Source of the DNA: an uncultured Flavobacteriaceae bacterium
GTDB taxonomy: Bacteria; Bacteroidota; Bacteroidia; Flavobacteriales; Flavobacteriaceae
Length of the DNA stretch: 64,000 nt
Direction: 5' to 3'
Assembly (NCBI GenBank): GCA_934675205.1
Contig: CAKUPQ010000002.1
Span: 372,001-436,000 of the forward strand
Made by a program: the position numbers and the translations under genes. The number at the start of each line of letters is the position of its first letter. Within the stretch, counting starts at the first letter, position 1. The notes beneath the pieces are model-generated. The model did not search any database and was not told the DNA's origin. It saw only the letters and a list, made by a program, of their open reading frames with translations. Shown here in pieces: positions 35,293-44,082 of the stretch.

Positions 35293-35775
35293 TTACAAAA
35301 AGTCTTTATGAAAACTCAAAGGGAGTAAATTCTCTAAAGAATCTGATTTATAAATTTCTCCTGTTTCTCCCATAAAATAGATTTCGATAGGAGTTTCCTG
35401 TTTTTGTTCGTATTCCGAAATACTTTGTCTGCAAGCTCCACAGGGTGGGGTAGGACGTTTGGTTGGGTTGATATCGGAAGTGGCAGAAATAGCAATTTTC
35501 AGCATTTTAGCATTCGGGTAAAGCGTTCCTGCCTGAAAAATAGCTGTTCTTTCCGCACACAATCCTGACGGATAAGCAGCACTTTCTTGATTACTTCCCA
35601 AAACTACTTTTTCGTTGTCGAGCAAAATAGCCGCTCCAACTCTGAATTTAGAGTAAGGAGCATAAGCCTGTTTACGGATTTCGATAGCTTTAAGCATTAG
35701 TTCTTTTGTCGAATCGTCTAATTCGTCAATCGAATCATAAACCGAAAAGGAGGTATTTACAGTTAACTTTTTCAA
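35293..35775 (-). CDS. cdd: Cytidine deaminase
   Basis: Pyrimidine salvage enzyme that deaminates cytidine and deoxycytidine to uridine forms. 160 residues. Zinc ligands and catalytic Glu: C73 and E75 in LCAERTAIF, and C112 and C115 in PPCGACRQ, as in Cys-type tetrameric cytidine deaminases. The gene starts ten bases after porV and is almost certainly cotranscribed with it, although the functions are unrelated; this neighbourhood is recurrent in flavobacteria. Confidence 0.95.
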   Translation of the reverse strand: MKKLTVNTSFSVYDSIDELDDSTKELMLKAIEIRKQAYAPYSKFRVGAAILLDNEKVVLGSNQESAAYPSGLCAERTAIFQAGTLYPNAKMLKIAISATSDINPTKRPTPPCGACRQSISEYEQKQETPIEIYFMGETGEIYKSDSLENLLPLSFHKDFL

Positions 35776-35785
35776 TGTTTATATT

Positions 35786-36937
35786 CTAATACTCATCATA
35801 TTTATCTCCGAAGTTGAACGTCAGAGAAAAACGCAAGGTGTTTTCAAGTGGATTCTGAACCTTTGAAGTGGACATCAGATAAGAAACATCAATTTTAACG
35901 ACATTATATTTAAAACCTGCTCCAAGGGTAAAATATTTTCTGGCTCCTTTGGTTTCGTGTTCGTTGAAATATCCCAAACGAAGTGCAAACGAATCCTGAT
36001 ACGAATATTCAACTCCTCCTCCAAGCGTAAACTCTTTTAATTCTTCACTGAATCCGTCAGGAGCATCTCCAAAAGATTCAAATACTCCCGAAAACCAGTT
36101 TGTTCTCAAGTAATCATCAGTAGCTTGATCTCTTTCATCAGAAGTCATATCTTCTGTGTATTGAGGAGTAGGAACTAATAATTTTCCTGCCTCAAGTGTA
36201 ACTCCTATGGTATTGTAGTCGTCCATAATAAAGTCAAATCCTGCTCCTAATCTTAAATTGGTAGGTATAAAGTTAGAATTTAAATCTCCTATTTCATCAT
36301 CATAATTGATTTTTGGACCTAAATTCTGAATGTTGAACCCTGCTCTAAAGCGTCCGTCAAAATCTCCGTAAGCCTCAACTTCCGATTGATAATATCCTGC
36401 CAAATCTACGGCAAAAGTATTGGCAGCCGACATATCCCCAGTTAAATCAACTTTAAGACCCGAACGGATATAACGACCTGCGACAGCCATTGAAAATCGT
36501 TCACTCAAACGCAATGAATATGAAACATCAAAAGCCAATTCACTTGGACTTATTGGAATTGTACCACAATCGTGGCATTCAGTAAGTTGAATTTCTCCCA
36601 ATCCAAAATAACGAAGACTCGAAGCAAAAGCACTACGTTCGTTGATTCTGTTATAATAATTAAGCTGTCCTAAACTAATATCGTTTGCAAGTGCTGTAAG
36701 ATAAGGCGTATAACTCAAAGAAATCCCTTGTTCTTCAAGAGCAAAAGCATATTTGGCAGGATTAAATTGTTGTGAAAATCCGTCTGCCGAAGTCGCTACT
36801 CCCACATCTCCCATTCCTGCTGAACGAGCATCTGCTGTAACCATCAAAAACGGAACTGCTGTCGTAATAACTCTATCCTGTGCATTTAATCCTTTAAAAA
36901 TAAATAATCCGATAACCAATAAAACAATTTTTTTCAT
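35786..36937 (-). CDS. porV: Type IX secretion outer-membrane protein PorV (LptO)
   Basis: FadL-like outer-membrane barrel that takes cargo from the T9SS translocon and delivers it to the sortase PorU. 383 residues from the ATG at 36935-36937, giving signal peptide MKKIVLLVIGLFIFKGLNAQ. The start of the mature region, ITTAVPFLMVTADARSAGMG and then DVGVATSADGFSQQFNPAKY, is the PorV hallmark. The longer reading from a GTG at 36965-36967 is rejected, because the GTG abuts the -7 box and would spoil the signal peptide. Downstream of porU, upstream of cdd. Confidence 0.95.
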   Translation of the reverse strand: MKKIVLLVIGLFIFKGLNAQDRVITTAVPFLMVTADARSAGMGDVGVATSADGFSQQFNPAKYAFALEEQGISLSYTPYLTALANDISLGQLNYYNRINERSAFASSLRYFGLGEIQLTECHDCGTIPISPSELAFDVSYSLRLSERFSMAVAGRYIRSGLKVDLTGDMSAANTFAVDLAGYYQSEVEAYGDFDGRFRAGFNIQNLGPKINYDDEIGDLNSNFIPTNLRLGAGFDFIMDDYNTIGVTLEAGKLLVPTPQYTEDMTSDERDQATDDYLRTNWFSGVFESFGDAPDGFSEELKEFTLGGGVEYSYQDSFALRLGYFNEHETKGARKYFTLGAGFKYNVVKIDVSYLMSTSKVQNPLENTLRFSLTFNFGDKYDEY

Positions 36938-36966
36938 ACTAATTTTTCTGTTCTTATAAAATCCCA

Positions 36967-36974
36967 CAAATATA
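36967..36974 (-). promoter_or_regulatory. -7 promoter element of porV-cdd
   Basis: Minus-strand TATATTTG in the 47-base porU-porV gap, 29 bases before the chosen porV ATG. porV may thus be transcribed independently of porU. Confidence 0.6.
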
Positions 36975-36984
36975 CTACTCTGTA

Positions 36985-39900
36985 TTAAAGTATAACGAGT
37001 TTCTCGTATTTTTCTGCTTTTTTTCCTGTTAAAGTCGATTTGACTGTGAGTTTATACACATAAACTCCTTTTCCGATTTTATCCCCGAAATCATCACGTC
37101 CGTCCCACGTAATATCCCTTGACAAAAATCCTTCGGTTATAATAGTTTGATTTTTAGTCCAAACCACTTTTCCCGTAACGGTCAAAATCTGAACTTGTAC
37201 GTCCAAAGGCTCAAAAGGTCGGTTGTGCGAAAACCAAAATTCGGTATAACTCACAAACGGATTCGGGTAATTCAATACATTTTCGAGCTGAACTTTTTCA
37301 TCTCCTACCACAATAAACTGAATTTCGGCTGTTACCATATTGTTGTAAACGTCCCAAGCCTTGAAAGTTATCGTATGCAGTCCGGGGGCTAAATTCCGAA
37401 ACGGATACGAAATTTTTCCGTTGGTATAATCGTCCATTTCGGTTTGGTAATAATCGTTGAGTATGTACGGATTGGTTTCATCTCCGTCCAGAATGGCAAT
37501 CATATCGTGTCCGATTCCTCCTGCTGTGTTCATTCCGTTTTCATCTTCCAAAAAAGCCAGAAAGATAGGTGAATCATTGGTAATTCCTCCCGAAATAAAA
37601 TTCGTGTCATTCATATATAATTTGACGGTTGGAGGAGTGTTATCAACAGGGGCATTTTCGTTAATTCCTCCTACTTTGATTTCTTCGGAATATCCCGTTC
37701 TATCCTCTAAAGGAATAAGCCTTTTGGAATAAAAGCTGACTCTTCCGTAATCAATCGGAATTCTGGTGTCTTTCGGAACGACAAAGCTAAATTCAAAATT
37801 TCCTCCCACAACAGAAGCATTTCCTCTAAAGATAGTTTCTCCTAAGACATCGAAATCCATAGTATATAGCTGACCGTTTTCAGTCCATCCGTCATTTCCT
37901 AAAGTAGTACGGCTTATTTTCTTGTCAAAAATCTGAACAGCTAATTCTCCGGAATAATTAGATAATAACGTTCCCGATTCGTTGGTTACTTCCCCTTTCA
38001 TTTTGATATGTGATAAAGCCTCTAAACTTCCCGTAAAATCATTTATAGGAGTATCATTAATATGTGTCAAAACAACATTCGGTTTCGGAATAGCAAGTTG
38101 CAGGGCAGGGTCTCCCACACAAGCTACCATTCGGGTAGCGTCCATACTTCCGTGATAATTTTTGGCTAATCGCAATGCCTCTCCAACTGTCGGATAAGGC
38201 TGTCCTGCATAATTTCCGTACGAAAACAGCACTTCTCCAAGTTTTAAATTGAAGTTTTCGGCTGTTCCGATTCCGATAACTCTTGTTGTGGTTATCAGAT
38301 TTACAGCTCCTCCGCTCGGATTCCAATAAACGTATTCCCCAGCTGTTGGTCGTAACGGATTATCGAATTTGGTAAACGAACAAGTAACCGTAATAAATAA
38401 AGGGTACATAAATCGGTTGTTCAGATTCTGTCCGTCTGATGTTTCAAAAATCCGTTCGTGTGCCAAACCGTTTTCTCCTCCGTGCCCCAAATAATTGAAA
38501 ACCAAAGACCCAGCCTCAAAAGCATTGATAATGTCCCGTCTTGCCTGTGGGTATCTCGCTCCTCCCGATGCGGTTTCCTGCACATAAGCATCGGTATAAA
38601 TTTTATTGATGTTGAAAAAAGGACGATTTTGCTCAATAGCAATAGCTAGTTGATTCATCTGAACTTGCATATTTCTATCCGAAGATTTATCAACATCATC
38701 AGAAATTAACGTAATGTTATTTCGCCATTTTCCGTAAGACCTTTGGTCGTAATAATCAATGACTTTCTGCACCATTTGCTCTGCCTGATTTACGGTGCTT
38801 ACTAACATTCTTCCAACTGCAACATCAGGTCTGTTGCTACTTGATAGATTTCCTTCGTTTTCGTCCATCATCACAAAATAATCATCGGAACATTTATCTC
38901 CTGTATAAAAATTTTCACCTCCGGTATAAGGCTGAAAAATCGGAACAATATTCGTATTTCCTTGAATTCTGTTCTTAAAATCATACGAGGCATCTCCAAA
39001 AAGATTCAGATATTTGATTCGTTTGTCGGGTTGGGAAGCATTGTAATATACGTATCGGATAAAATTTCGGATAGCCCCAATATCCTGTTTTCCCGATGAA
39101 AATTCCTGATAAATGTTTTCGAGATTAACCACTTTTACAACAAGTCCCGAATTGTTTCTGTGGAAATTAGCCAATTTTTCTGCCTGTGCATTCAAAAAAG
39201 CAGGAGTTACGATAATATAATCGACATCGGCAAAACTTCCGTTGTTGTCTTTGAAAACATCGCCTTTCAGATTTTGGTTGGTAACCCGCATATTTTGGGT
39301 TTCCCTCAAAGGTATATAATAATCGTTAGGCTCGAGAGCGATATATTTTCGCTTTTCTCCCATATTGGCTTTGAAAGAAAAAGTCGGATTTCCAGAATTT
39401 TCCTTTTTGGTTACGTTAAAAATATCCGTAACGTCCCAAACTTCTTTTATAGTATTGGCAAAATTGATTTGATATTCGATGATTCCGATGTTGTTTTGAG
39501 CCTCATCATAAAAAAACGAAAACTGCTTGTTAATTCCACGAAGCTGTCTTCGGGCTGTAATGGCAATATAATCGAGATAACCAACTGCTGTCGGAACACC
39601 ATTATTGTTGAAAACTACCGTAATATCTATGTTTTCCGAAGTAGCATTGAAATTAGTGTTTAATGCTATTTGTCTTCCGGAACGTTCATCATTAGGACTT
39701 TTTGGTTCAAAAACAGCTGTTCCGATAGTGTTTCCGTTTGCGGAAAAAGTAAAGGTTGCAGGAAGATGATAGCTGTTCAGAGCTGTATTTCCCTTGAATT
39801 TTATAGGAACAGACGTAACTAAATTAGGAAAAGTAAACTTAAAAGTCTGTTCGTTTTGAATATTGAATGTTTCTCCAAACCATTTTCTGTCCATTCGGGC

Positions 39901-40842
39901 AAAATTGTTCAAATCTCTTTCGTGAAACTGATAATCGTCAAATTCCGAAACCGATAAAGTCGGACTTCCCGTAGGCTCGGACATTGCAGAAATTCTTTTT
40001 CCGTCATTGATTCCACTTGCAGTAATATAATAATAGGAGCGATTGCTGTATAAGTTCAGGTGTGTATCGCTTTCTTGATTATAAGTATCAACTCCTTCCG
40101 CATAAAAAAGAATATAATCGGAAGAGTCAAATTTTCCGTCTTCTTCTCCGATAAGCTGAATGGCATTTTCTTGTAAATCAAACGGATATTCCACATTATT
40201 CATAAGCGGAATCATTCGTCCTCCGTTTCCGTAGATTTTTATTTTTTGAGGATTTACGTTGTTGAGATTCATTCCCAAGCTCTGAATAAAGCTTCTCGAA
40301 AGTCTGTAAACTCCCGATTTTTCGACATAAAATTTAAACCATTCTCCGTTTGCCAAAACCGAATTGGTAAGGGTCGGAACATCATTTATATCTAATGCTT
40401 TGTGGGTAATTCCGTTGTTTGAAGTAGTTAAAGTAAATGATTTTACTCTTTTAAAAGTATTTCCCTCTCTGATTACAGGTTCAAATTCGATAGTCAGAAA
40501 TTTATCTTCACGACTTTTGCTTACCGAAACCTGTTTGTGGATTTCTGTCGGAAGTTTTTCAGACTCCAAACGACCTAATTGTTCTTTTGAGATGTTTTCG
40601 TAAGCAATATTGCTGATTTCAAAGTTGTTTTCTGTCGAAGTCAGATAGGAATACGTAAAAAAAACAGCGTTTTTACTTCCGTCATAATAAAAATATTCCG
40701 TCTGAAAATGAGGGACAGCAACACTTATGTCGTCCGAAAACAACAAAGGTGTATCTTTCCATTCGAGTTTGATGTCGGTTTTTTTCTGTCCGAAAGAAAC
40801 CATACACATTAATAGGTATATAGAACAAATTACATTTTTCAT
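36985..40842 (-). CDS. porU: Type IX secretion sortase PorU
   Basis: Gingipain-like (C25) cysteine peptidase on the outer membrane that removes CTD signals from T9SS cargo and attaches the cargo to the surface. 1285 residues with signal peptide MKNVICSIYLLMCMVSFGQ. Catalytic dyad: H787 in FNYLGHGGENG and C821 in TVTCSFTKF. Just before lie NKIYTDAYVQETASGGARYP and other C25 features. The last 100 residues are a CTD (LNYPNPFVSYTEFWFSH onward), retained in PorU. Divergent from gldJ. Confidence 0.96.
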   Translation of the reverse strand: MKNVICSIYLLMCMVSFGQKKTDIKLEWKDTPLLFSDDISVAVPHFQTEYFYYDGSKNAVFFTYSYLTSTENNFEISNIAYENISKEQLGRLESEKLPTEIHKQVSVSKSREDKFLTIEFEPVIREGNTFKRVKSFTLTTSNNGITHKALDINDVPTLTNSVLANGEWFKFYVEKSGVYRLSRSFIQSLGMNLNNVNPQKIKIYGNGGRMIPLMNNVEYPFDLQENAIQLIGEEDGKFDSSDYILFYAEGVDTYNQESDTHLNLYSNRSYYYITASGINDGKRISAMSEPTGSPTLSVSEFDDYQFHERDLNNFARMDRKWFGETFNIQNEQTFKFTFPNLVTSVPIKFKGNTALNSYHLPATFTFSANGNTIGTAVFEPKSPNDERSGRQIALNTNFNATSENIDITVVFNNNGVPTAVGYLDYIAITARRQLRGINKQFSFFYDEAQNNIGIIEYQINFANTIKEVWDVTDIFNVTKKENSGNPTFSFKANMGEKRKYIALEPNDYYIPLRETQNMRVTNQNLKGDVFKDNNGSFADVDYIIVTPAFLNAQAEKLANFHRNNSGLVVKVVNLENIYQEFSSGKQDIGAIRNFIRYVYYNASQPDKRIKYLNLFGDASYDFKNRIQGNTNIVPIFQPYTGGENFYTGDKCSDDYFVMMDENEGNLSSSNRPDVAVGRMLVSTVNQAEQMVQKVIDYYDQRSYGKWRNNITLISDDVDKSSDRNMQVQMNQLAIAIEQNRPFFNINKIYTDAYVQETASGGARYPQARRDIINAFEAGSLVFNYLGHGGENGLAHERIFETSDGQNLNNRFMYPLFITVTCSFTKFDNPLRPTAGEYVYWNPSGGAVNLITTTRVIGIGTAENFNLKLGEVLFSYGNYAGQPYPTVGEALRLAKNYHGSMDATRMVACVGDPALQLAIPKPNVVLTHINDTPINDFTGSLEALSHIKMKGEVTNESGTLLSNYSGELAVQIFDKKISRTTLGNDGWTENGQLYTMDFDVLGETIFRGNASVVGGNFEFSFVVPKDTRIPIDYGRVSFYSKRLIPLEDRTGYSEEIKVGGINENAPVDNTPPTVKLYMNDTNFISGGITNDSPIFLAFLEDENGMNTAGGIGHDMIAILDGDETNPYILNDYYQTEMDDYTNGKISYPFRNLAPGLHTITFKAWDVYNNMVTAEIQFIVVGDEKVQLENVLNYPNPFVSYTEFWFSHNRPFEPLDVQVQILTVTGKVVWTKNQTIITEGFLSRDITWDGRDDFGDKIGKGVYVYKLTVKSTLTGKKAEKYEKLVIL

Positions 40843-40928
40843 CGCTTACCAATAACGGATATAAGTGTTAAATATTACAAAAAAGTAAAAATAATTATTT
40901 CAGATAACAATTTATATAATAAAACTTA

Positions 40929-40936
40929 TAAATTTG
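40929..40936 (+). promoter_or_regulatory. -7 promoter element of gldJ
   Basis: TAAATTTG, 115 bases upstream of the gldJ ATG. The long leader contains the inverted repeat CTGTTTTAAAACAG at 40953-40966 and a small CTTTCGGAAAG hairpin before it. Confidence 0.6.
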
Positions 40937-41051
40937 CGTTCTTTCGGAAAGGCTGTTTTAAAACAGTCTGAAAATATTTTTTATTTAATAGTTGTAATTT
41001 AAAATTAAGTTATTAAATTGCACCGCTTAATTTAGTATTCTTTAAAACATT

Positions 41052-42701
41052 ATGAGAACTAACAAAATTGTATTTTTAAATTTACTTCTTCTTACCGGAC
41101 TTGCGGTAGGAATGACAGGTTGTAGTAAAAACAAATCTGGTGTTTCCAGAGCCACCGGCTGGAAAATGGACGGTAGAGAGGGAAGGTTTAATTATAACTC
41201 CAAATTTACGGAGCAGGAAACCCCTATTGGTATGGTTGCTGTTGAGGGAGGTACTTTTACTATGGGTAGAGTACAGGATGATCCTATGCACGACTGGAAC
41301 AACTCTCCGACTCAACAACACGTTCAATCGTTCTTTATGGACGAAACAGAGGTTACTAACGTGATGTACACGGAGTATCTGCATTATATGAAAAAGGTTT
41401 TTCCACCGACAGAGGAGAATTACAAAGACATCTATTTCGGAGTTCTTCCTGATACTTTGGTTTGGAGAGATCGTTTAGGATACAACGAAACTATGGTTAC
41501 TATGTACTTGTGGCATCCTGCTTACGGAGAATATCCTGTGGTAGGAGTAAACTGGGTACAAGCTATGGAGTTCTGTAAATGGAGAACGAATTTTGTTCAA
41601 ATGGGTGACCTCGAAAAATATAAATATTTAGCGAGAGATGCGAAGTCTAAAGAACTTACAGATGCGACTTATTTCAGTAGAGATGCTTATATTACTTCTC
41701 CGAGTACAGCTTTTGGAGGGCAAGCTCTTCAAAAACCTCAAAGAGGTTCATCTACTCCTGAAGAAAATGTTTATGCTACAATGTCTTCGGGTATAATCAT
41801 TGCTGAATATACACTTCCGACAGAAGCACAATGGGAGTATGCAGCTATGGCTCTAAACGAAAACAGAGAATACAATCTGTACAGAGGTAAAAAGAAATAT
41901 CCTTGGAGTGGTGTACATACTCGTTCAGGTAAAAGAAAAACAGTTGGAGATATGTTGGCTAACTATAAGCAAGGTAAAGGAGATTATGGTGGTCCAGCAG
42001 GTTGGTCAAGTGATGGAGGAGATATTACTGTTCCGGTAATGACTTACCCTCCGAATGATTTTGGATTGTATGATATGGCAGGAAACGTAAACGAGTGGGT
42101 ACTTGATGTTTACAGACCTATTGTTGATGATGAGATGAATGATTTCAACTATTACAGAGGAAATAACTGGACTAAAAATGAAATAGATTCACTTGGACAA
42201 ACCAGATTTATTACTTCTGATGATATTCAGTACGAGACATTGCCTAATGGTAAAAGAGTACCGGTAGCATTACCAGGTGAGATTGCTAAAGTTCCTATTG
42301 ATGAAAACGAAACTTATTTGAGATATAATTTTGATAGAGCTGATAACCGTAACTATCGTGACGGAGACCCTCAATCAATGAAAGACTTTATAAGTAACTC
42401 GGAAGAAGATTCAGATAAAAGAATGTATAACGCTCCTAAACATAAAACAGAAATTTCATTAGATACTGTTTCGGGAAGAGAAGATTTGGTAAGACAATGG
42501 GATACTTCAAGTAGAAGAACAACTCTTATCGATGATAACTCAAGAGTGTATAAAGGAGGTTCTTGGAAAGATAGAGCTTATTGGTTAGACCCGGCTCAAC
42601 GTAGATATTATCCTCAGTATATGGCAACAAATGACATCGGATTCAGATGTGTTGTAAGTAAAACAGGAGCAAAAGACAACAAAAAGAGAGCAAGAGGATA
42701 A
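41052..42701 (+). CDS. gldJ: Gliding motility lipoprotein GldJ
   Basis: Lipoprotein required for gliding and for stability of the T9SS motor parts. 549 residues with a lipoprotein signal whose lipobox Cys is C24 (LAVGMTGC). The rest is an SUMF1/formylglycine-generating-enzyme-like fold: VAVEGGTFTMGRV, the DETEVTNVMYTEYLHYM motif, AMEFCKWR, LPTEAQWEYAA, DMAGNVNEWVLDV and the final GGSWKDRAYW and DIGFRCV. The C-terminus KKRARG is basic. Divergent from porU and followed by murF. Confidence 0.97.
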   Translation: MRTNKIVFLNLLLLTGLAVGMTGCSKNKSGVSRATGWKMDGREGRFNYNSKFTEQETPIGMVAVEGGTFTMGRVQDDPMHDWNNSPTQQHVQSFFMDETEVTNVMYTEYLHYMKKVFPPTEENYKDIYFGVLPDTLVWRDRLGYNETMVTMYLWHPAYGEYPVVGVNWVQAMEFCKWRTNFVQMGDLEKYKYLARDAKSKELTDATYFSRDAYITSPSTAFGGQALQKPQRGSSTPEENVYATMSSGIIIAEYTLPTEAQWEYAAMALNENREYNLYRGKKKYPWSGVHTRSGKRKTVGDMLANYKQGKGDYGGPAGWSSDGGDITVPVMTYPPNDFGLYDMAGNVNEWVLDVYRPIVDDEMNDFNYYRGNNWTKNEIDSLGQTRFITSDDIQYETLPNGKRVPVALPGEIAKVPIDENETYLRYNFDRADNRNYRDGDPQSMKDFISNSEEDSDKRMYNAPKHKTEISLDTVSGREDLVRQWDTSSRRTTLIDDNSRVYKGGSWKDRAYWLDPAQRRYYPQYMATNDIGFRCVVSKTGAKDNKKRARG

Positions 42702-42723
42702 ACCCTCGAACATATAATTCATA

Positions 42724-42751
42724 CAAAAGCCCGATTCAGGGCTTTTGTTTT
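42724..42751 (+). terminator. Terminator of gldJ
   Basis: Stem CAAAAGCCC/GGGCTTTTG with a six-base loop and T-run. It ends six bases before the murF -7 box. Confidence 0.88.
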
Positions 42752-42756
42752 ATCTG

Positions 42757-42764
42757 TAATTTTG
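42757..42764 (+). promoter_or_regulatory. -7 promoter element of murF, adjoining the start codon
   Basis: TAATTTTG ends two bases before the murF ATG at 42766. With a terminator just upstream, this is the obvious promoter, and it predicts a leaderless or nearly leaderless mRNA. Confidence 0.55.
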
Positions 42765-42765
42765 T

Positions 42766-44082
42766 ATGAAAATATCAGAAATACATCAGTTGTTTCTAAA
42801 GTCAAGCGGAGTGGCAATTGACTCCCGTAAAATTCAGAAAAACAATTTTTTTGTAGCCATCAAAGGAGAAAATTTTGATGCGAATACTTTTGCAAAACAA
42901 GCTCTCGATAACGGAGCTTTGTGTGTTGTGATTGACAACCCCGATTATTATATTGATGAGAAGACGATTTTGGTTAACAATTCTCTTGAAACCTTACAGG
43001 AATTAGCCAATTTTCATAGAAAACACCTGAATCTTCCGATTATTGCTCTTACGGGAAGTAACGGAAAAACCACAACCAAAGAACTTATCAATGTGGTTTT
43101 GACTGAAAAATACACCACTAAAGCTACAATCGGAAATCTAAATAATCATATTGGGGTTCCGCTTACTTTACTTTCGTTTGATTACAAAACCGAAATCGGA
43201 ATTGTCGAAATGGGAGCCAATCACAAACGTGAAATAGATTTTTTGTGCAGTATAGCCGAACCTAATTTTGGATACATCACCAATTTCGGAAAAGCACACC
43301 TTGACGGATTCGGAGGTTTTGAGGGAGTGATTCAAGGAAAAAGCGAACTCTACGACTATATCCGAAGTGAAGAATTTGACGAAGAAGAAGACGAAGAAAG
43401 ACTAAAAAAAGTTTTTATCAATCTTGATGATGAAATTCAGCTTGAAAAATCAGAAGGATTAAACCGATTTTCTTTTTCGTTTAAAGACAAAAGTGCCAAT
43501 GCCTTTATAAGCTCGGTTGATGCAAATCCGTTTGTGAAAATGAGCTTTGAAAATATTGACATTCAGTCGAATCTTATCGGAAGTTATAATGCTGCGAATA
43601 TTGCATCGGCTATTACTATAGGGAAATATTTTAAGGTTGATAACACCAAAATTAAAAAGGCGATTGAACATTATATTCCTGCAAACAATCGTTCTCAAAT
43701 CATAGAAAAGGGTTCTAACAAAATTATTTTAGATGCATATAATGCGAATCCGAGTAGTATGAAAGTAGCTGTTGAGAATTTTATAAACCTGAAAGAACAC
43801 CCGAAAATGATGATTCTCGGAGATATGTTCGAACTTGGACAAGAAAGTTTGGAAGAACATAAAAACATCGTTTCGTTATTGAAAAACGAATCGGATATTG
43901 ACATTCTTTTTGTAGGGAATGATTTTTATTCCAATAAAATCCAAAAAGACAACATTAGTTTTCTTAAATCTTTTGATGAATTGAAAGATTATTTTGCCGA
44001 CAAAAAAATCAAAAACAAAAGCATTTTAATCAAAGGCTCAAGAGGAATGGCTTTGGAGAGAGTGTTGGACTTTATCGGGTAA
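42766..44082 (+). CDS. murF: UDP-MurNAc-tripeptide:D-Ala-D-Ala ligase MurF
   Basis: Adds D-Ala-D-Ala to the UDP-MurNAc tripeptide, last cytoplasmic step of the precursor. 438 residues. Mur ligase ATP loop GSNGKTT (97-103), central-domain EMGANHKREIDFL, and the C-terminal DAYNANPSSMKVAVENF motif that is typical of MurF. The start is fixed by the family N-terminus (ISEIHQLFLKSSGVAIDSRK). Its 3' end overlaps the convergent T9SS cargo gene by 11 bases. Confidence 0.96.
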   Translation: MKISEIHQLFLKSSGVAIDSRKIQKNNFFVAIKGENFDANTFAKQALDNGALCVVIDNPDYYIDEKTILVNNSLETLQELANFHRKHLNLPIIALTGSNGKTTTKELINVVLTEKYTTKATIGNLNNHIGVPLTLLSFDYKTEIGIVEMGANHKREIDFLCSIAEPNFGYITNFGKAHLDGFGGFEGVIQGKSELYDYIRSEEFDEEEDEERLKKVFINLDDEIQLEKSEGLNRFSFSFKDKSANAFISSVDANPFVKMSFENIDIQSNLIGSYNAANIASAITIGKYFKVDNTKIKKAIEHYIPANNRSQIIEKGSNKIILDAYNANPSSMKVAVENFINLKEHPKMMILGDMFELGQESLEEHKNIVSLLKNESDIDILFVGNDFYSNKIQKDNISFLKSFDELKDYFADKKIKNKSILIKGSRGMALERVLDFIG

